Below the pieces are notes generated by a model. The model saw nothing but the letters and a program-made list of their open reading frames with translations. It ran no database searches and had not been told where the DNA came from. Shown here piece after piece: positions 7,927 through 14,554 of a stretch of DNA of 64,000 nucleotides. Numbering within the stretch: the stretch's first letter is position 1; every line of letters begins with the position of its first letter. The stretch spans positions 1 through 64,000 of the forward strand of contig JBMNLV010000004.1 of assembly GCA_050953005.1 (NCBI GenBank). The letters run 5' to 3'. The stretch is from UBA6115 sp050953005. GTDB lineage: Bacteria > Bacillota > Clostridia > Christensenellales > Aristaeellaceae. Made by a program: the position numbers and the translations under genes.

Positions 7927-8454
7927 TTATTGCCGCTCCTTGAGCGCGGCGGTTTCCCGCTCGATCATGCGCTGGTAGGCGACCGGGTCCTCGCGGAAGA
8001 GCTTGCTGCGCTCCAGGTAGGAGGCGAACTGCGGTGCGGGGGGCTGGACCGCCGGCGGGACCGGCGCCGGCGGGGCGGCAGCCTGCGCGCGGGAGGCCAG
8101 GGCCGCGACCTGGAGGGAATTTTGCAGGGCCTCATCCGAAGAATAGTCGAAATGGGCGAGGATGGCCTGGTCCAGGCCCAGGGCCATGACGTGCTCTCGG
8201 GCCTTGAAGCGGCGCTCGCGCGCGTCCAGCTCGGCCTCGCGCGCGTCCAGGGCCCGGAGCCGCGCTTCCGGCGAGAGCGGCTCCGGCGCGGGGGCCGGAT
8301 CCGGGGCGGCGGGGGCCGGATCAGGCGCCGGAGGCGGGGCAGGAGCGGGGGCAGGGGCAGGGGCAGGCGGAACAATGGGAGGGGTGGGAATGGGAAATGC
8401 TCGCTGTGGGGCTTGCCCGGTTTCTGGCGGGCGGTCTTGCTTGGCAGTGTCCAT
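7927..8454 (-). CDS. Phage capsid scaffolding protein
   Basis: A 175-residue protein with a Pro/Ala-rich N-terminal third (repeated PAPAPAP), a charged helical centre (LRALDAREAELDARERRFKA) likely to form a coiled coil, and a conserved end with YLERSKLFREDPVAYQRMI. This arrangement and the place between portal and capsid genes match phage scaffolding proteins of the GP20/DUF4355 type. The start has an AAAGGAGA site. It should be needed for shell assembly and then leave the head. Confidence 0.75.
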   Translation of the reverse strand: MDTAKQDRPPETGQAPQRAFPIPTPPIVPPAPAPAPAPAPPPAPDPAPAAPDPAPAPEPLSPEARLRALDAREAELDARERRFKAREHVMALGLDQAILAHFDYSSDEALQNSLQVAALASRAQAAAPPAPVPPAVQPPAPQFASYLERSKLFREDPVAYQRMIERETAALKERQ

Positions 8455-8557
8455 AAATTCTCCTTTCTATCCTGGCCGCGATGCGCGGCGCGTATTGATT
8501 CCGGGTACACAGGGCGGACGCCTGAACACCCATGGCAGGCCGGAAGCCGGCGGCGGC

Positions 8558-9823
8558 TTAAACCGGCGTGAACTCCTCCCCAACCGCGTTCCCGGGCTGG
8601 TCAGGCGCGGGCGGCAGGGGCGAATTGAAAACCAGGGTTTCCCTGGGCAGCACCTCCCGCAGCGCGGACAGCGTCTGGGCGCGCTCCAGCTCGTTGAGCG
8701 GCAGCCGGCGCGAGAGGGTAAACGTCAGCATGTCGGCGTCCAGCGCAATGCCCCTGCGGGCTTTCAGCCAGCCGCAAAAGGCGCGGGCGCGCTCGCGCAG
8801 CCCGGTGATGAAGAACCTTTCCTTCACCCTGATGCGGTTGTCAAAATTGAACAGCTTGTACTTGATCGCGATGCCCGAGGCATTGCCGGCAAAGCGCTCG
8901 TCAGAGAAGTCCGGCGTCAGCGAAAACTTGTGGATATCCTCCGCCAGCGCGGCGCGCAGCACCTCAATGTCCCGCTCCTGCGGGGTCTTGACCAGCCACT
9001 CGGCCCGCGCGTGCTCATCCGGCAGGGCCAGGGTCTTTTCCTGCCGCAGGCGCTCCAGCGCGGACAGGCTGTCCCCGGGCTCGACAGCCACGCCCATCAC
9101 CCCGGTCAGCACCAGCAGCGCGTCGGAGAACTGCGCACGATCGTTCATGCGGTCGGCCTGCAGGAGGTCATAAGCGTCCACCAGCGCCAGCACATCCTCA
9201 AAGTCGCCATGGACGTCCCTGCCGTTGAGGTACTCGGCCATGGGCAGCGTGCCGAAGGGATGAGGGGTTTTGTCCGGCGCGCCCCCGGGGCGCGGCCAGG
9301 TCAGAATGTCCCGCGCGGTATACACTGCAAACGTCCTGTCGGGGCTCAGGTACACGCCGAACAAAGCCTCATGCGCCACGGTGTCGTCATACACCACAAA
9401 GGCGCTGCGCGGGTCCGGCGCGCAGGCACAGGGCTGCCCGGCGGCGTTCTCATAGCACAATGACACCGCGCGGCCAAAAACGGCCTGCTGCAGGGCCAGC
9501 TCCATATCGATGCTGTCAGCGCCGGCATGGCTCAGCAGATCCCGCAGGCTTGCCGCCGCCGGTTCAGGGCCCTCCAGCCGCGCCGGCTCACCCAGCAAGT
9601 AGGCGGCGGATACCTGCGCGATATAGCGCGGCCAGGCGTGGCTGATCCTCACATTGGGCAGCCCGGGCAGCCGGGTGCGCGACAGGATGTCATGGCGCCC
9701 TTCGTAGTAGCGCGCCAGGCGGGCAAGCCGGGGCAGCCCAGCCTCAAACTCCCGCACGCAGCGCCTGACAGCCTCCCAGGAAGGGACGCCCCGGTCCAGT
9801 GTGTTTGCCTTGATGGTGATCAT
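8558..9823 (-). CDS. Phage portal protein, SPP1 gp6-like
   Basis: An intact 421-residue portal. I chose the start at 9823 (MITIKANTLDRGVP) because an AAAGGAGG site lies directly upstream; an upstream in-frame ATG at 9925 lacks one and lies in the control region. Typical features are the early RLARYYEGRHDIL segment, the NVRISHAWPRYIAQVSAAYLLG region, and a helical C-terminal half with LTPDFSDERFAGNASGIAIKYKL, the classical SPP1-family portal signature. It forms the DNA channel in the capsid vertex and is the docking partner of the terminase, whose gene lies 51 kb away at 61055. It is the first gene of this block, behind a LexA box. Confidence 0.85.
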   Translation of the reverse strand: MITIKANTLDRGVPSWEAVRRCVREFEAGLPRLARLARYYEGRHDILSRTRLPGLPNVRISHAWPRYIAQVSAAYLLGEPARLEGPEPAAASLRDLLSHAGADSIDMELALQQAVFGRAVSLCYENAAGQPCACAPDPRSAFVVYDDTVAHEALFGVYLSPDRTFAVYTARDILTWPRPGGAPDKTPHPFGTLPMAEYLNGRDVHGDFEDVLALVDAYDLLQADRMNDRAQFSDALLVLTGVMGVAVEPGDSLSALERLRQEKTLALPDEHARAEWLVKTPQERDIEVLRAALAEDIHKFSLTPDFSDERFAGNASGIAIKYKLFNFDNRIRVKERFFITGLRERARAFCGWLKARRGIALDADMLTFTLSRRLPLNELERAQTLSALREVLPRETLVFNSPLPPAPDQPGNAVGEEFTPV

Positions 9824-9840
9824 GCCGGCCTCCTTTAACT

Positions 9841-9854
9841 GGAACATTTGTTCC
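9841..9854 (-). promoter_or_regulatory. LexA (SOS) box upstream of the portal gene
   Basis: GGAACATTTGTTCC is a perfect 6+2+6 palindrome and fits the Firmicutes LexA consensus GAAC-N4-GTTC. It ends 18 bases before the portal start. The upstream sequence (TAGCCTGCCAGCGAGAG before GAAC) aligns with the -10 region of the promoter at 63129 (TATACTGGCAGAAAACAA before GAAC), so the two control regions look homologous. Confidence 0.75.
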
Positions 9855-9880
9855 TCTCGCTGGCAGGCTACCACAGCCCC

Positions 9881-9910
9881 GGGCTGACATTCACTGACAT
9901 TGGCTGACAT
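9881..9910 (-). promoter_or_regulatory. Three CTGACAT direct repeats at exact 10-bp spacing
   Basis: Three consecutive 10-mers end in CTGACAT (9881-9890, 9891-9900, 9901-9910). One helical turn of spacing places all three on one face of the DNA, immediately upstream of the presumed promoter of the portal operon. This is the layout of an activator site. The regulator is unknown; the DUF1492 or HTH product of the second phage block is a candidate by inference. Confidence 0.6.
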
Positions 9911-10147
9911 CTTTTTGATCCTCAAAAAGCTTGACGGCGCCTGTCTTTTTCTTTCTGCCTTTTACGCAGGGCTAAGCCCCACAGCGCTGAATCCGCTCTG
10001 AAACCGCCGGCGCCGCATGGGCTTTGAAGAGATATTCTTTTTTTCCGTTTCTTCCAAAATCCATTTTGACGGTGCGATTTGTTTGACACCCTCCGGGCCA
10101 AACCCTACAATGCCCCTGACACAACACAGCGCAATCCGGAGGCAGCC

Positions 10148-10774
10148 ATGTTCCCATCCGTCAACCCCCAATCCCTGATCCTGGTCACCGCCTTTGAGCC
10201 CTTCGGCGGGCAGGCCGTCAACCCCGCGCAGGAAGTGCTTCGCGCCCTGCCCGACCGGCTGGGCGCCCGGCCGCTGTCCAGGCTGCTGCTGCCCACGGCC
10301 TTTGCCGCCTCGGGCAAGCGGCTGCTTGAGGCGCTCAGGGAGCGCGCGCCCAATGACCTGGTCATGCTGGGCCAGGCCGGAGGCGCCGCCGGGCTGCGCT
10401 TTGAAAGGCTGGGGCGCAACCTGGATGACGCCCGCATTCCCGACAACGACGGCGACCAGCCGCGCAATCAGCCCATCGTCCCGGGCGGGCCGGACACCTG
10501 CCCCGCCACCCTGCCCCTGAGCGCCATGCACGCCGCCGTGCAGGCGCTGGGCCTGCCCTGTGAATGGAGCGACAACGCCGGCAGCTATGTGTGCAACCAC
10601 GCGCTCTACACCGCGCTGCACTATATCGCGCGGAACCGCCTGCCCACGCGCGCCGGCTTCATCCACCTGCCCTGGCTGCCCGAACAGGCCGCGCAAACCG
10701 ACCCGCCCGCGCCCTCAATGGCCCTGGACAAGCAGCTGAAAGCCGTTATGGCCGCGCTGAACGCCCTGGAATGA
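10148..10774 (+). CDS. pcp: Pyroglutamyl-peptidase I
   Basis: A cysteine peptidase of family C15 that removes N-terminal pyroglutamate from peptides in the cytoplasm. The 208-residue protein starts at 10148 (MFPSVNPQSLILVTAFEPFGG) after a CCGGAGG site. The FEPFGG motif near residues 16-21, Glu86 in RFERLGRN, Cys149 in GSYVCNHALY and His173 in GFIHLPWLPEQ match the Glu/Cys/His catalytic set. It stands alone on the plus strand next to the phage block, diverging from the portal operon. Confidence 0.9.
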   Translation: MFPSVNPQSLILVTAFEPFGGQAVNPAQEVLRALPDRLGARPLSRLLLPTAFAASGKRLLEALRERAPNDLVMLGQAGGAAGLRFERLGRNLDDARIPDNDGDQPRNQPIVPGGPDTCPATLPLSAMHAAVQALGLPCEWSDNAGSYVCNHALYTALHYIARNRLPTRAGFIHLPWLPEQAAQTDPPAPSMALDKQLKAVMAALNALE

Positions 10775-10930
10775 GGCGGACGGATCGCATATTCGAGAAT
10801 GCGCTTGCCCCGGAAACAAACTGACCTTCTGCTTATTCAAATATTCACCGGCAGGAAAACATAATTGACACCGGCTGTTAAAAACCTTCTGTATTCCGGC
10901 AAACCGATCGCGTGAAATCCTTGGGAAAAT
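10775..10930. other. Spacer after pcp
   Basis: No gene is seen. A sequence GTGAAA lies 17 bases upstream of the TATAAT at 10935 and may be the -35 of the leader promoter; the same TGAAA position occurs before the second leader copy. Confidence 0.4.
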
Positions 10931-11083
10931 ATGCTATAATGATAATACAGCAGAAGGTACCATGAGGAACTTTCAGCCGGTATTCCGACGGCAGCCATAA
11001 TATCTCTTTTATGTATTTAATAAGTTGCTCAATACACCTCTCTGCGTGATGAGGCGCGTATTTCTGCCGTAATGTATCGCGCC
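10931..11083 (+). ncRNA. Leader RNA-like repeat, copy 1, with its own promoter
   Basis: A TATAAT at 10935-10940 opens a ~150-nt segment that is repeated at 12031-12177. Conserved blocks are actttcagccgg-tattccgacggcagcc, aagttgctcaatacacctctctgc and tatttctgccgtaatgtat. Small stems are possible: GCCG/CGGC around the tattccga loop, and GGCGCG/CGCGCC (11052-11091), whose counterpart in copy 2 is built from different bases. It ends about 55 bases before the Veg-like gene at 11138. I infer a structured 5' leader; I do not recognise a known riboswitch. Confidence 0.5.
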
Positions 11084-11137
11084 AGATACTTAACGAATGA
11101 AGCATATATGACGGAGTTCAGTACATAGGAGGTAATT

Positions 11138-11383
11138 ATGATTGCTGTGAATAAAATCAAGCAAAAAATCCAAAAACTTTTCCAGGCTGATTCGACCATT
11201 CATATCTCTATGTTTATCAAGCGCCCCAAAGTAAGAATCATCAATCAAAAAGCGAAAATAAAGGGAATTTATTCCAATGTTTTTCAAATAGAAACACGGG
11301 GAAAAAGCTACACATTTCAATACGCGGATATCCTGACCAAAAATGTCGAGATCGCTGAAATTGAAGGAACTGCACTTGTTTGA
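11138..11383 (+). CDS. Veg-like small protein, paralogue 1
   Basis: An 81-residue protein starting MIAVNKIKQKIQKLFQ after a TAGGAGG site. The central and C-terminal part (KIKGIYSNVFQIETRG, then YTFQYADILTKNVEI) matches the Veg family pattern of a small SH3-like barrel, in which a ..YPSVFVI.. strand is followed by ..SYSYADVLT..V.L. In Bacillus subtilis, Veg affects biofilm formation and spore outgrowth; its biochemistry is uncertain. A paralogue lies at 12509. The N-terminal helix here is longer and basic. It is preceded by the leader-like repeat. GC content is well below that of the host genes. Confidence 0.6.
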   Translation: MIAVNKIKQKIQKLFQADSTIHISMFIKRPKVRIINQKAKIKGIYSNVFQIETRGKSYTFQYADILTKNVEIAEIEGTALV

Positions 11384-11409
11384 AACCGATTATTATAGTA
11401 ATTTGACTT

Positions 11410-11430
11410 CATACTGATTGGATCAGTATG
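11410..11430. promoter_or_regulatory. Perfect palindrome upstream of the 11464 gene
   Basis: CATACTGAT-tgg-ATCAGTATG has 9-bp arms and a 3-bp centre. It overlaps a TTGACT that could be a -35 element for the next gene. An operator or a decayed copy of the ATACTGAT repeat ends are both possible; the core ATACTGAT is identical to the terminal repeats of the dispersed element. Confidence 0.45.
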
Positions 11431-11463
11431 AGCGGGAACTGATGAAACATGGCGGAGGAAACA

Positions 11464-11973
11464 ATGTACCGTTGGAATAAAATCAATCCGGCGAAGCGTA
11501 AAATCTGTTTGGCCGCGGCGATATGCCTGCTATCCATCCCCGTCGCTTATTGGGCAATCCATGCGGTTTACAGCGCGCAGGGCGTAAGCAGGCACGTACC
11601 GCCAGGCTTCATCAGCAAAGAAGAGCATTTTGATCCCGGCGGCTTTCAGGACTATACGGACTATTGCAAATATCGCTATGCATCCATGGAACCTTTCCAG
11701 CGGGACGACCGTTATCATGAGATCTCTTCTGATGAGGGCGCCGTCACCGTTGCCGGGTATTTTGAGGATTTCACGGGTTGGATGCGGGCGGGAAACCGTC
11801 TGAACGAGTACGATTTCGACACGGCCTGTATCAATCAGGGGGATTATGTACTGATCCTTACAAAGGAAGGGCAGGCGATCGGAAACTCCGCGTACGGAAA
11901 GTACGACCATTATTCGGTCTATTTCTTTGATGCCGAATCATTGACGCTCTACTATATTCACAACAATATCTGA
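11464..11973 (+). CDS. Hypothetical membrane-anchored protein
   Basis: A 169-residue protein. The ATG at 11464 is preferred over 11449 because GGCGGAGGAA lies just before it. Residues 8-32 form one membrane segment (KICLAAAICLLSIPVAYWAI); the rest is extracytoplasmic, acidic and aromatic, with DYTDYCKYRYASMEPF and a C-terminal beta-rich stretch (YSVYFFDAESLTLYYI). I do not recognise a family. It stands between the two Veg-like genes in the AT-richer cassette. Confidence 0.6.
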   Translation: MYRWNKINPAKRKICLAAAICLLSIPVAYWAIHAVYSAQGVSRHVPPGFISKEEHFDPGGFQDYTDYCKYRYASMEPFQRDDRYHEISSDEGAVTVAGYFEDFTGWMRAGNRLNEYDFDTACINQGDYVLILTKEGQAIGNSAYGKYDHYSVYFFDAESLTLYYIHNNI

Positions 11974-12030
11974 CACTGCGGCGGTCATGAGCTTTTCCGG
12001 AAGATTTACGCATGAAATTTAAAAAATAAT

Positions 12031-12177
12031 ACGCTATAATTATGATGTAGCGGAAGCTACCACGAGGGGCTTTCAGCCGATATTTCGACGGCAGCCGTAA
12101 TATCATCATTTGTTAAGTTGCTCGATACACCTCTCTGCATTATGGGTCATATATTTCTGCCGTAATGTATGGTGCCG
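12031..12177 (+). ncRNA. Leader RNA-like repeat, copy 2, with its own promoter
   Basis: ATGAAA-17 bp-TATAAT (12035-12040) is followed by the same conserved blocks as copy 1 (gctttcagccga-tatttcgacggcagcc, aagttgctcgatacacctctctgc, tatttctgccgtaatgtat). Copy 2 ends almost at the ribosome binding site of the small gene at 12189, so the leader leads directly into coding sequence. Confidence 0.5.
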
Positions 12178-12188
12178 AAAGGAGGTGT

Positions 12189-12443
12189 ATGATCGTGAAG
12201 CGTGTTCAGTCTGCGTGTATCTTTCAAACCCTGGTTTTTGCTCAGAAGCCTGAATGGGGTTTCAGCAAAGACCGCGCGCGTGAAATTAACCGCGAAGAAT
12301 TCGAGCATTACAAGGCCACTCTCGAACGCTCAAAGGTCAGACATCAGATTGATGATGTAACCGAGCAGGAAGACGGTTCCCTCGTTGTCCGCGTCAGAAA
12401 GCAATACAACAACAAAACCGATGTTTCCGAATACTTTAAGTAA
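12189..12443 (+). CDS. Hypothetical small charged protein
   Basis: An 84-residue protein. The GAAAGGAGG site at 12176-12185 serves either the ATG at 12189 or, with better spacing, the GTG at 12195. The sequence is rich in charged residues (FSKDRAREINREEFEHYKAT) with a beta-type end (EDGSLVVRVRKQYNN). No family is recognised. It is expressed behind leader copy 2 and separated from the next Veg-like gene by a hairpin. Confidence 0.55.
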   Translation: MIVKRVQSACIFQTLVFAQKPEWGFSKDRAREINREEFEHYKATLERSKVRHQIDDVTEQEDGSLVVRVRKQYNNKTDVSEYFK

Positions 12444-12488
12444 AACCAAAGGCCGCTCGATCAAATTTGTTCGTGCGGCCTTTGGTTT
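12443..12488 (+). terminator. Intercistronic hairpin or weak terminator
   Basis: 14-bp arms (AAACCAAAGGCCGC / GCGGCCTTTGGTTT) around an 18-nt loop start at the stop codon of the 12189 gene. The 3' arm ends in TTTGGTTT, and the next ribosome binding site begins 7 bases later, so it may attenuate or process the mRNA rather than end it. Confidence 0.6.
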
Positions 12489-12508
12489 AGATGCAGGAGG
12501 TATTGATC

Positions 12509-12736
12509 ATGACCGCTGTGGATGAAATAAAGAACAAAATTCAAAGACTTTTCCACACTGATCCGATAATTCATATCGATGTTTCCATGAGCCGTCCGAG
12601 AATCAGAATCGCCAATCAAGAAGCAAGAATAAAAGGAGTTTATTCCAATGTGTTTCAAATAGAATCACAGGGAAGATGCTACACATTGCAGTACACGGAT
12701 ATCCTGATAAAAAACATCACGATCGCTGAAATTTAA
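12509..12736 (+). CDS. Veg-like small protein, paralogue 2
   Basis: A 75-residue protein from ATG 12509, chosen because GCAGGAGG lies 8 bases upstream. It is clearly related to the protein at 11138: ARIKGVYSNVFQIESQG and YTLQYTDILIKNITIAEI match KIKGIYSNVFQIETRG and YTFQYADILTKNVEIAEI. Both carry the Veg-family strand pattern. The tandem arrangement with two leader copies suggests one duplication of leader plus gene, followed by the addition of the 12189 gene in the second unit. Confidence 0.6.
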   Translation: MTAVDEIKNKIQRLFHTDPIIHIDVSMSRPRIRIANQEARIKGVYSNVFQIESQGRCYTLQYTDILIKNITIAEI

Positions 12737-13091
12737 GAATATGGTTGTTTTGCTTTAGCAACTTATACTGTGTAAAGCTTTATTGCATCCAAAGCGGCGA
12801 GGGATTTTATTGTCCTGTAAGGAAGGAAACCGATGGCGTAGCCTAAGCTGCGTTGAGGTTGACTGACACAGCAGGGCGATCAAAGACCCGGCGCGACGAT
12901 GCAATAAAGATTGGAATCAGTATAAGAACTCATCATCATAAAACGCTGGCAGCATCGCTTGGTGACAAAAAATAAAGAATGCGATTCAACCACACAAGCT
13001 TTCCCAGGCGAACCTGCCCGAAATAACCGTCCGTCTAAAGCACCGTGAGGACGCCGGCAAGCCGGACACGGGCGTGGATCAGCCCTTTCCT
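12737..13091. other. Spacer with dispersed repeat copy 2
   Basis: Apart from the repeat at 12762-12926, I see no gene or clear signal up to the 3' end of the lactonase-like gene at 13092. Confidence 0.6.
12762..12926. repeat. MITE-like dispersed repeat, copy 2
   Basis: 165 bp with terminal repeats CTTATACTG (12762-12770) and CAGTATAAG (12918-12926). The interior is nearly identical to copy 1 (for instance cctaagctgcgttgaggttg and acacagcagggcgatcaaag), except that copy 1 carries an extra gcatccaaag unit and a longer attgtcctg region. Confidence 0.75.
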
Positions 13092-13964
13092 TTACAGGCC
13101 TGAACCGAACCGCTCCGCCACCGGCCCGGTCACCCCGGGCCGGACCGCGAACAGCGCGCCTGAGAGCGGATACTCCGCAATCTGCTGCTCATCCCAGCCG
13201 CGCGCGGTGGTGATGAACAGGGTATCCATGCCCGCCCCGCCAAAGCAGCAGCTGGTCACCAGCGGCGCCGGCACCTCCACCCGGCCGATCTTGCGCCCTG
13301 TCGCGGGGTCCCAGCGGCTGACCTGATGCCCGCCCCAGTGCGCCACCCACAGCATGCCCTCGTCATCCACGCACAGGCCGTCAAAATTGCCCGCTTCCCC
13401 TGAATAGTCAATCAAGGCCGTGCGCCCCGACAGGGCGCCGCTGTCCAGGTCATAGTCAAAGCGCCACAGGTAGCCAGTGGGCGTATCCACATAGTACATA
13501 AAGCGCTTGTCGGGGCTGAAGCCCAGGCCGTTGGAGATGGTGACCTCCTCAAGCAGCACGCGCAGCGGCCGCCCCTCTTCAAGCATGTACAGTTTGCCGC
13601 GGCCTTTCCTGCCCCCGGTGTCCATGGTGCCGGCCAGCAGGCGCCCCCTGGCATCGCATTTTCCGTCGTTAAAGCGGTTGTCCGGCAAACCGGCCTCCAC
13701 CTGCCCGGCCAGCACCGTTGTTTGCCCTTCCCTGTAGAGCACGATCTCATGCGCCAGCGCGGCCACCATGCCGCCGCCCGCGGCCGGGACCGCCATGCCC
13801 AGGCTGTCGCCCAGCTTGACCTGCCCGGTCTCCCCTGTTCCGGTATCATGCGTCCACAGCTGGCCGCGGGCAATATCCACCCAGTGCAGCCGCCCGGTTC
13901 GCTCATCCCAGACCGGGCCCTCGCCCAGGTCCATGGTCACATCCAGAAAACGTTCAGCCTTCAT
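13092..13964 (-). CDS. SMP-30/gluconolactonase family sugar lactonase
   Basis: A 290-residue six-bladed propeller enzyme of the SMP-30/LRE family, which hydrolyses sugar lactones using one divalent metal. The metal-site Glu lies in DLGEGPVWDERTGRLHWVDI at the N-terminus; NDGKCDARGRLLAGTMD and ISNGLGFSPDKRFMYYVDT give the conserved Asn and Asp positions. The start at 13964 has an AAAGGAGA site. It converges on the repeat and lies upstream of, and divergent from, the arabinoside operon. With the acid-sugar kinase at 19303 it suggests oxidative handling of sugars through aldonates. Substrate unknown. Confidence 0.85.
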   Translation of the reverse strand: MKAERFLDVTMDLGEGPVWDERTGRLHWVDIARGQLWTHDTGTGETGQVKLGDSLGMAVPAAGGGMVAALAHEIVLYREGQTTVLAGQVEAGLPDNRFNDGKCDARGRLLAGTMDTGGRKGRGKLYMLEEGRPLRVLLEEVTISNGLGFSPDKRFMYYVDTPTGYLWRFDYDLDSGALSGRTALIDYSGEAGNFDGLCVDDEGMLWVAHWGGHQVSRWDPATGRKIGRVEVPAPLVTSCCFGGAGMDTLFITTARGWDEQQIAEYPLSGALFAVRPGVTGPVAERFGSGL

Positions 13965-14354
13965 CCGCCGTCTCTCCTTTCATGCCCCGGTCGTTTGCCC
14001 CGCGGGCCGTCTTTTTCATCCTTCGCGGACCGCGCCGCCCGCTCGCGGTCCGGCAGCGCCGGATGATATTCCGGCCCGGTACGGTTCACCATACACTCTA
14101 CATGAGCGCGCCAAAGCATACAAGCGCATCAAAGCGTTTTTGGGGTCATGCCCGAAAAACGCGGCTGCCATGGTTGCCGATACATTTGCCCGGCGGCAGG
14201 CAACGCGACAGGCGCCCGTGACGCTTGATGCTGCTGATGCTCATGTCTCCGCCGGGTTTGACATCCTATAAAGAGCGGGATTCAATTTTCTGAAGAAACA
14301 AACAGTTCAACAATATTGAAAATAAGTCAATCAATGTTTTAAATTTGAACCGCC
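13965..14354. other. Intergenic region upstream of the arabinoside operon
   Basis: No credible gene. The first 250 bases are GC-rich without pattern; from about 14280 the sequence becomes AT-rich and leads into the promoter at 14355. Confidence 0.5.
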
Positions 14355-14383
14355 TTGACTCTTTATTCAATCTGTCTTATAAT
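14355..14383 (+). promoter_or_regulatory. Promoter of the arabinoside operon
   Basis: TTGACT (14355-14360), a 17-bp spacer and TATAAT (14378-14383): a near-consensus vegetative promoter about 170 bases before the first gene. Confidence 0.8.
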
Positions 14384-14404
14384 TTATACAGTCAGATAAA
14401 AGAC

Positions 14405-14420
14405 TTGTACAGGCTGTACA
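14405..14420 (+). promoter_or_regulatory. TGTACA operator-like site in the leader
   Basis: TTGTACAGGCTGTACA consists of two TGTACA palindromes 3 bp apart and begins about 20 bases after the -10. The TTGTAC core resembles AraR/GntR-type operators, and the position is right for a repressor. No regulator gene is adjacent. Confidence 0.5.
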
Positions 14421-14554
14421 GCCTGCTGCAAACAAACGATTATTTACCACGAAAACAGGGGGTGAACGCTTTGAGGTAGCCTAATAATACACACCGTAAC
14501 AATATGTAATAAACATGTAAATCAGGACAAATAAAAAATGAAAGGAAGTCACAC

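Noticed and set aside
10878..12109. Short minus-strand frames in both leader copies that share an LPS-x-YRLK-x-P peptide
   Set aside because: The similarity follows from the duplicated DNA. Changes between copies fall at all codon positions, and the frames diverge outside the repeat; a TATAAT on the plus strand lies in the supposed coding region.
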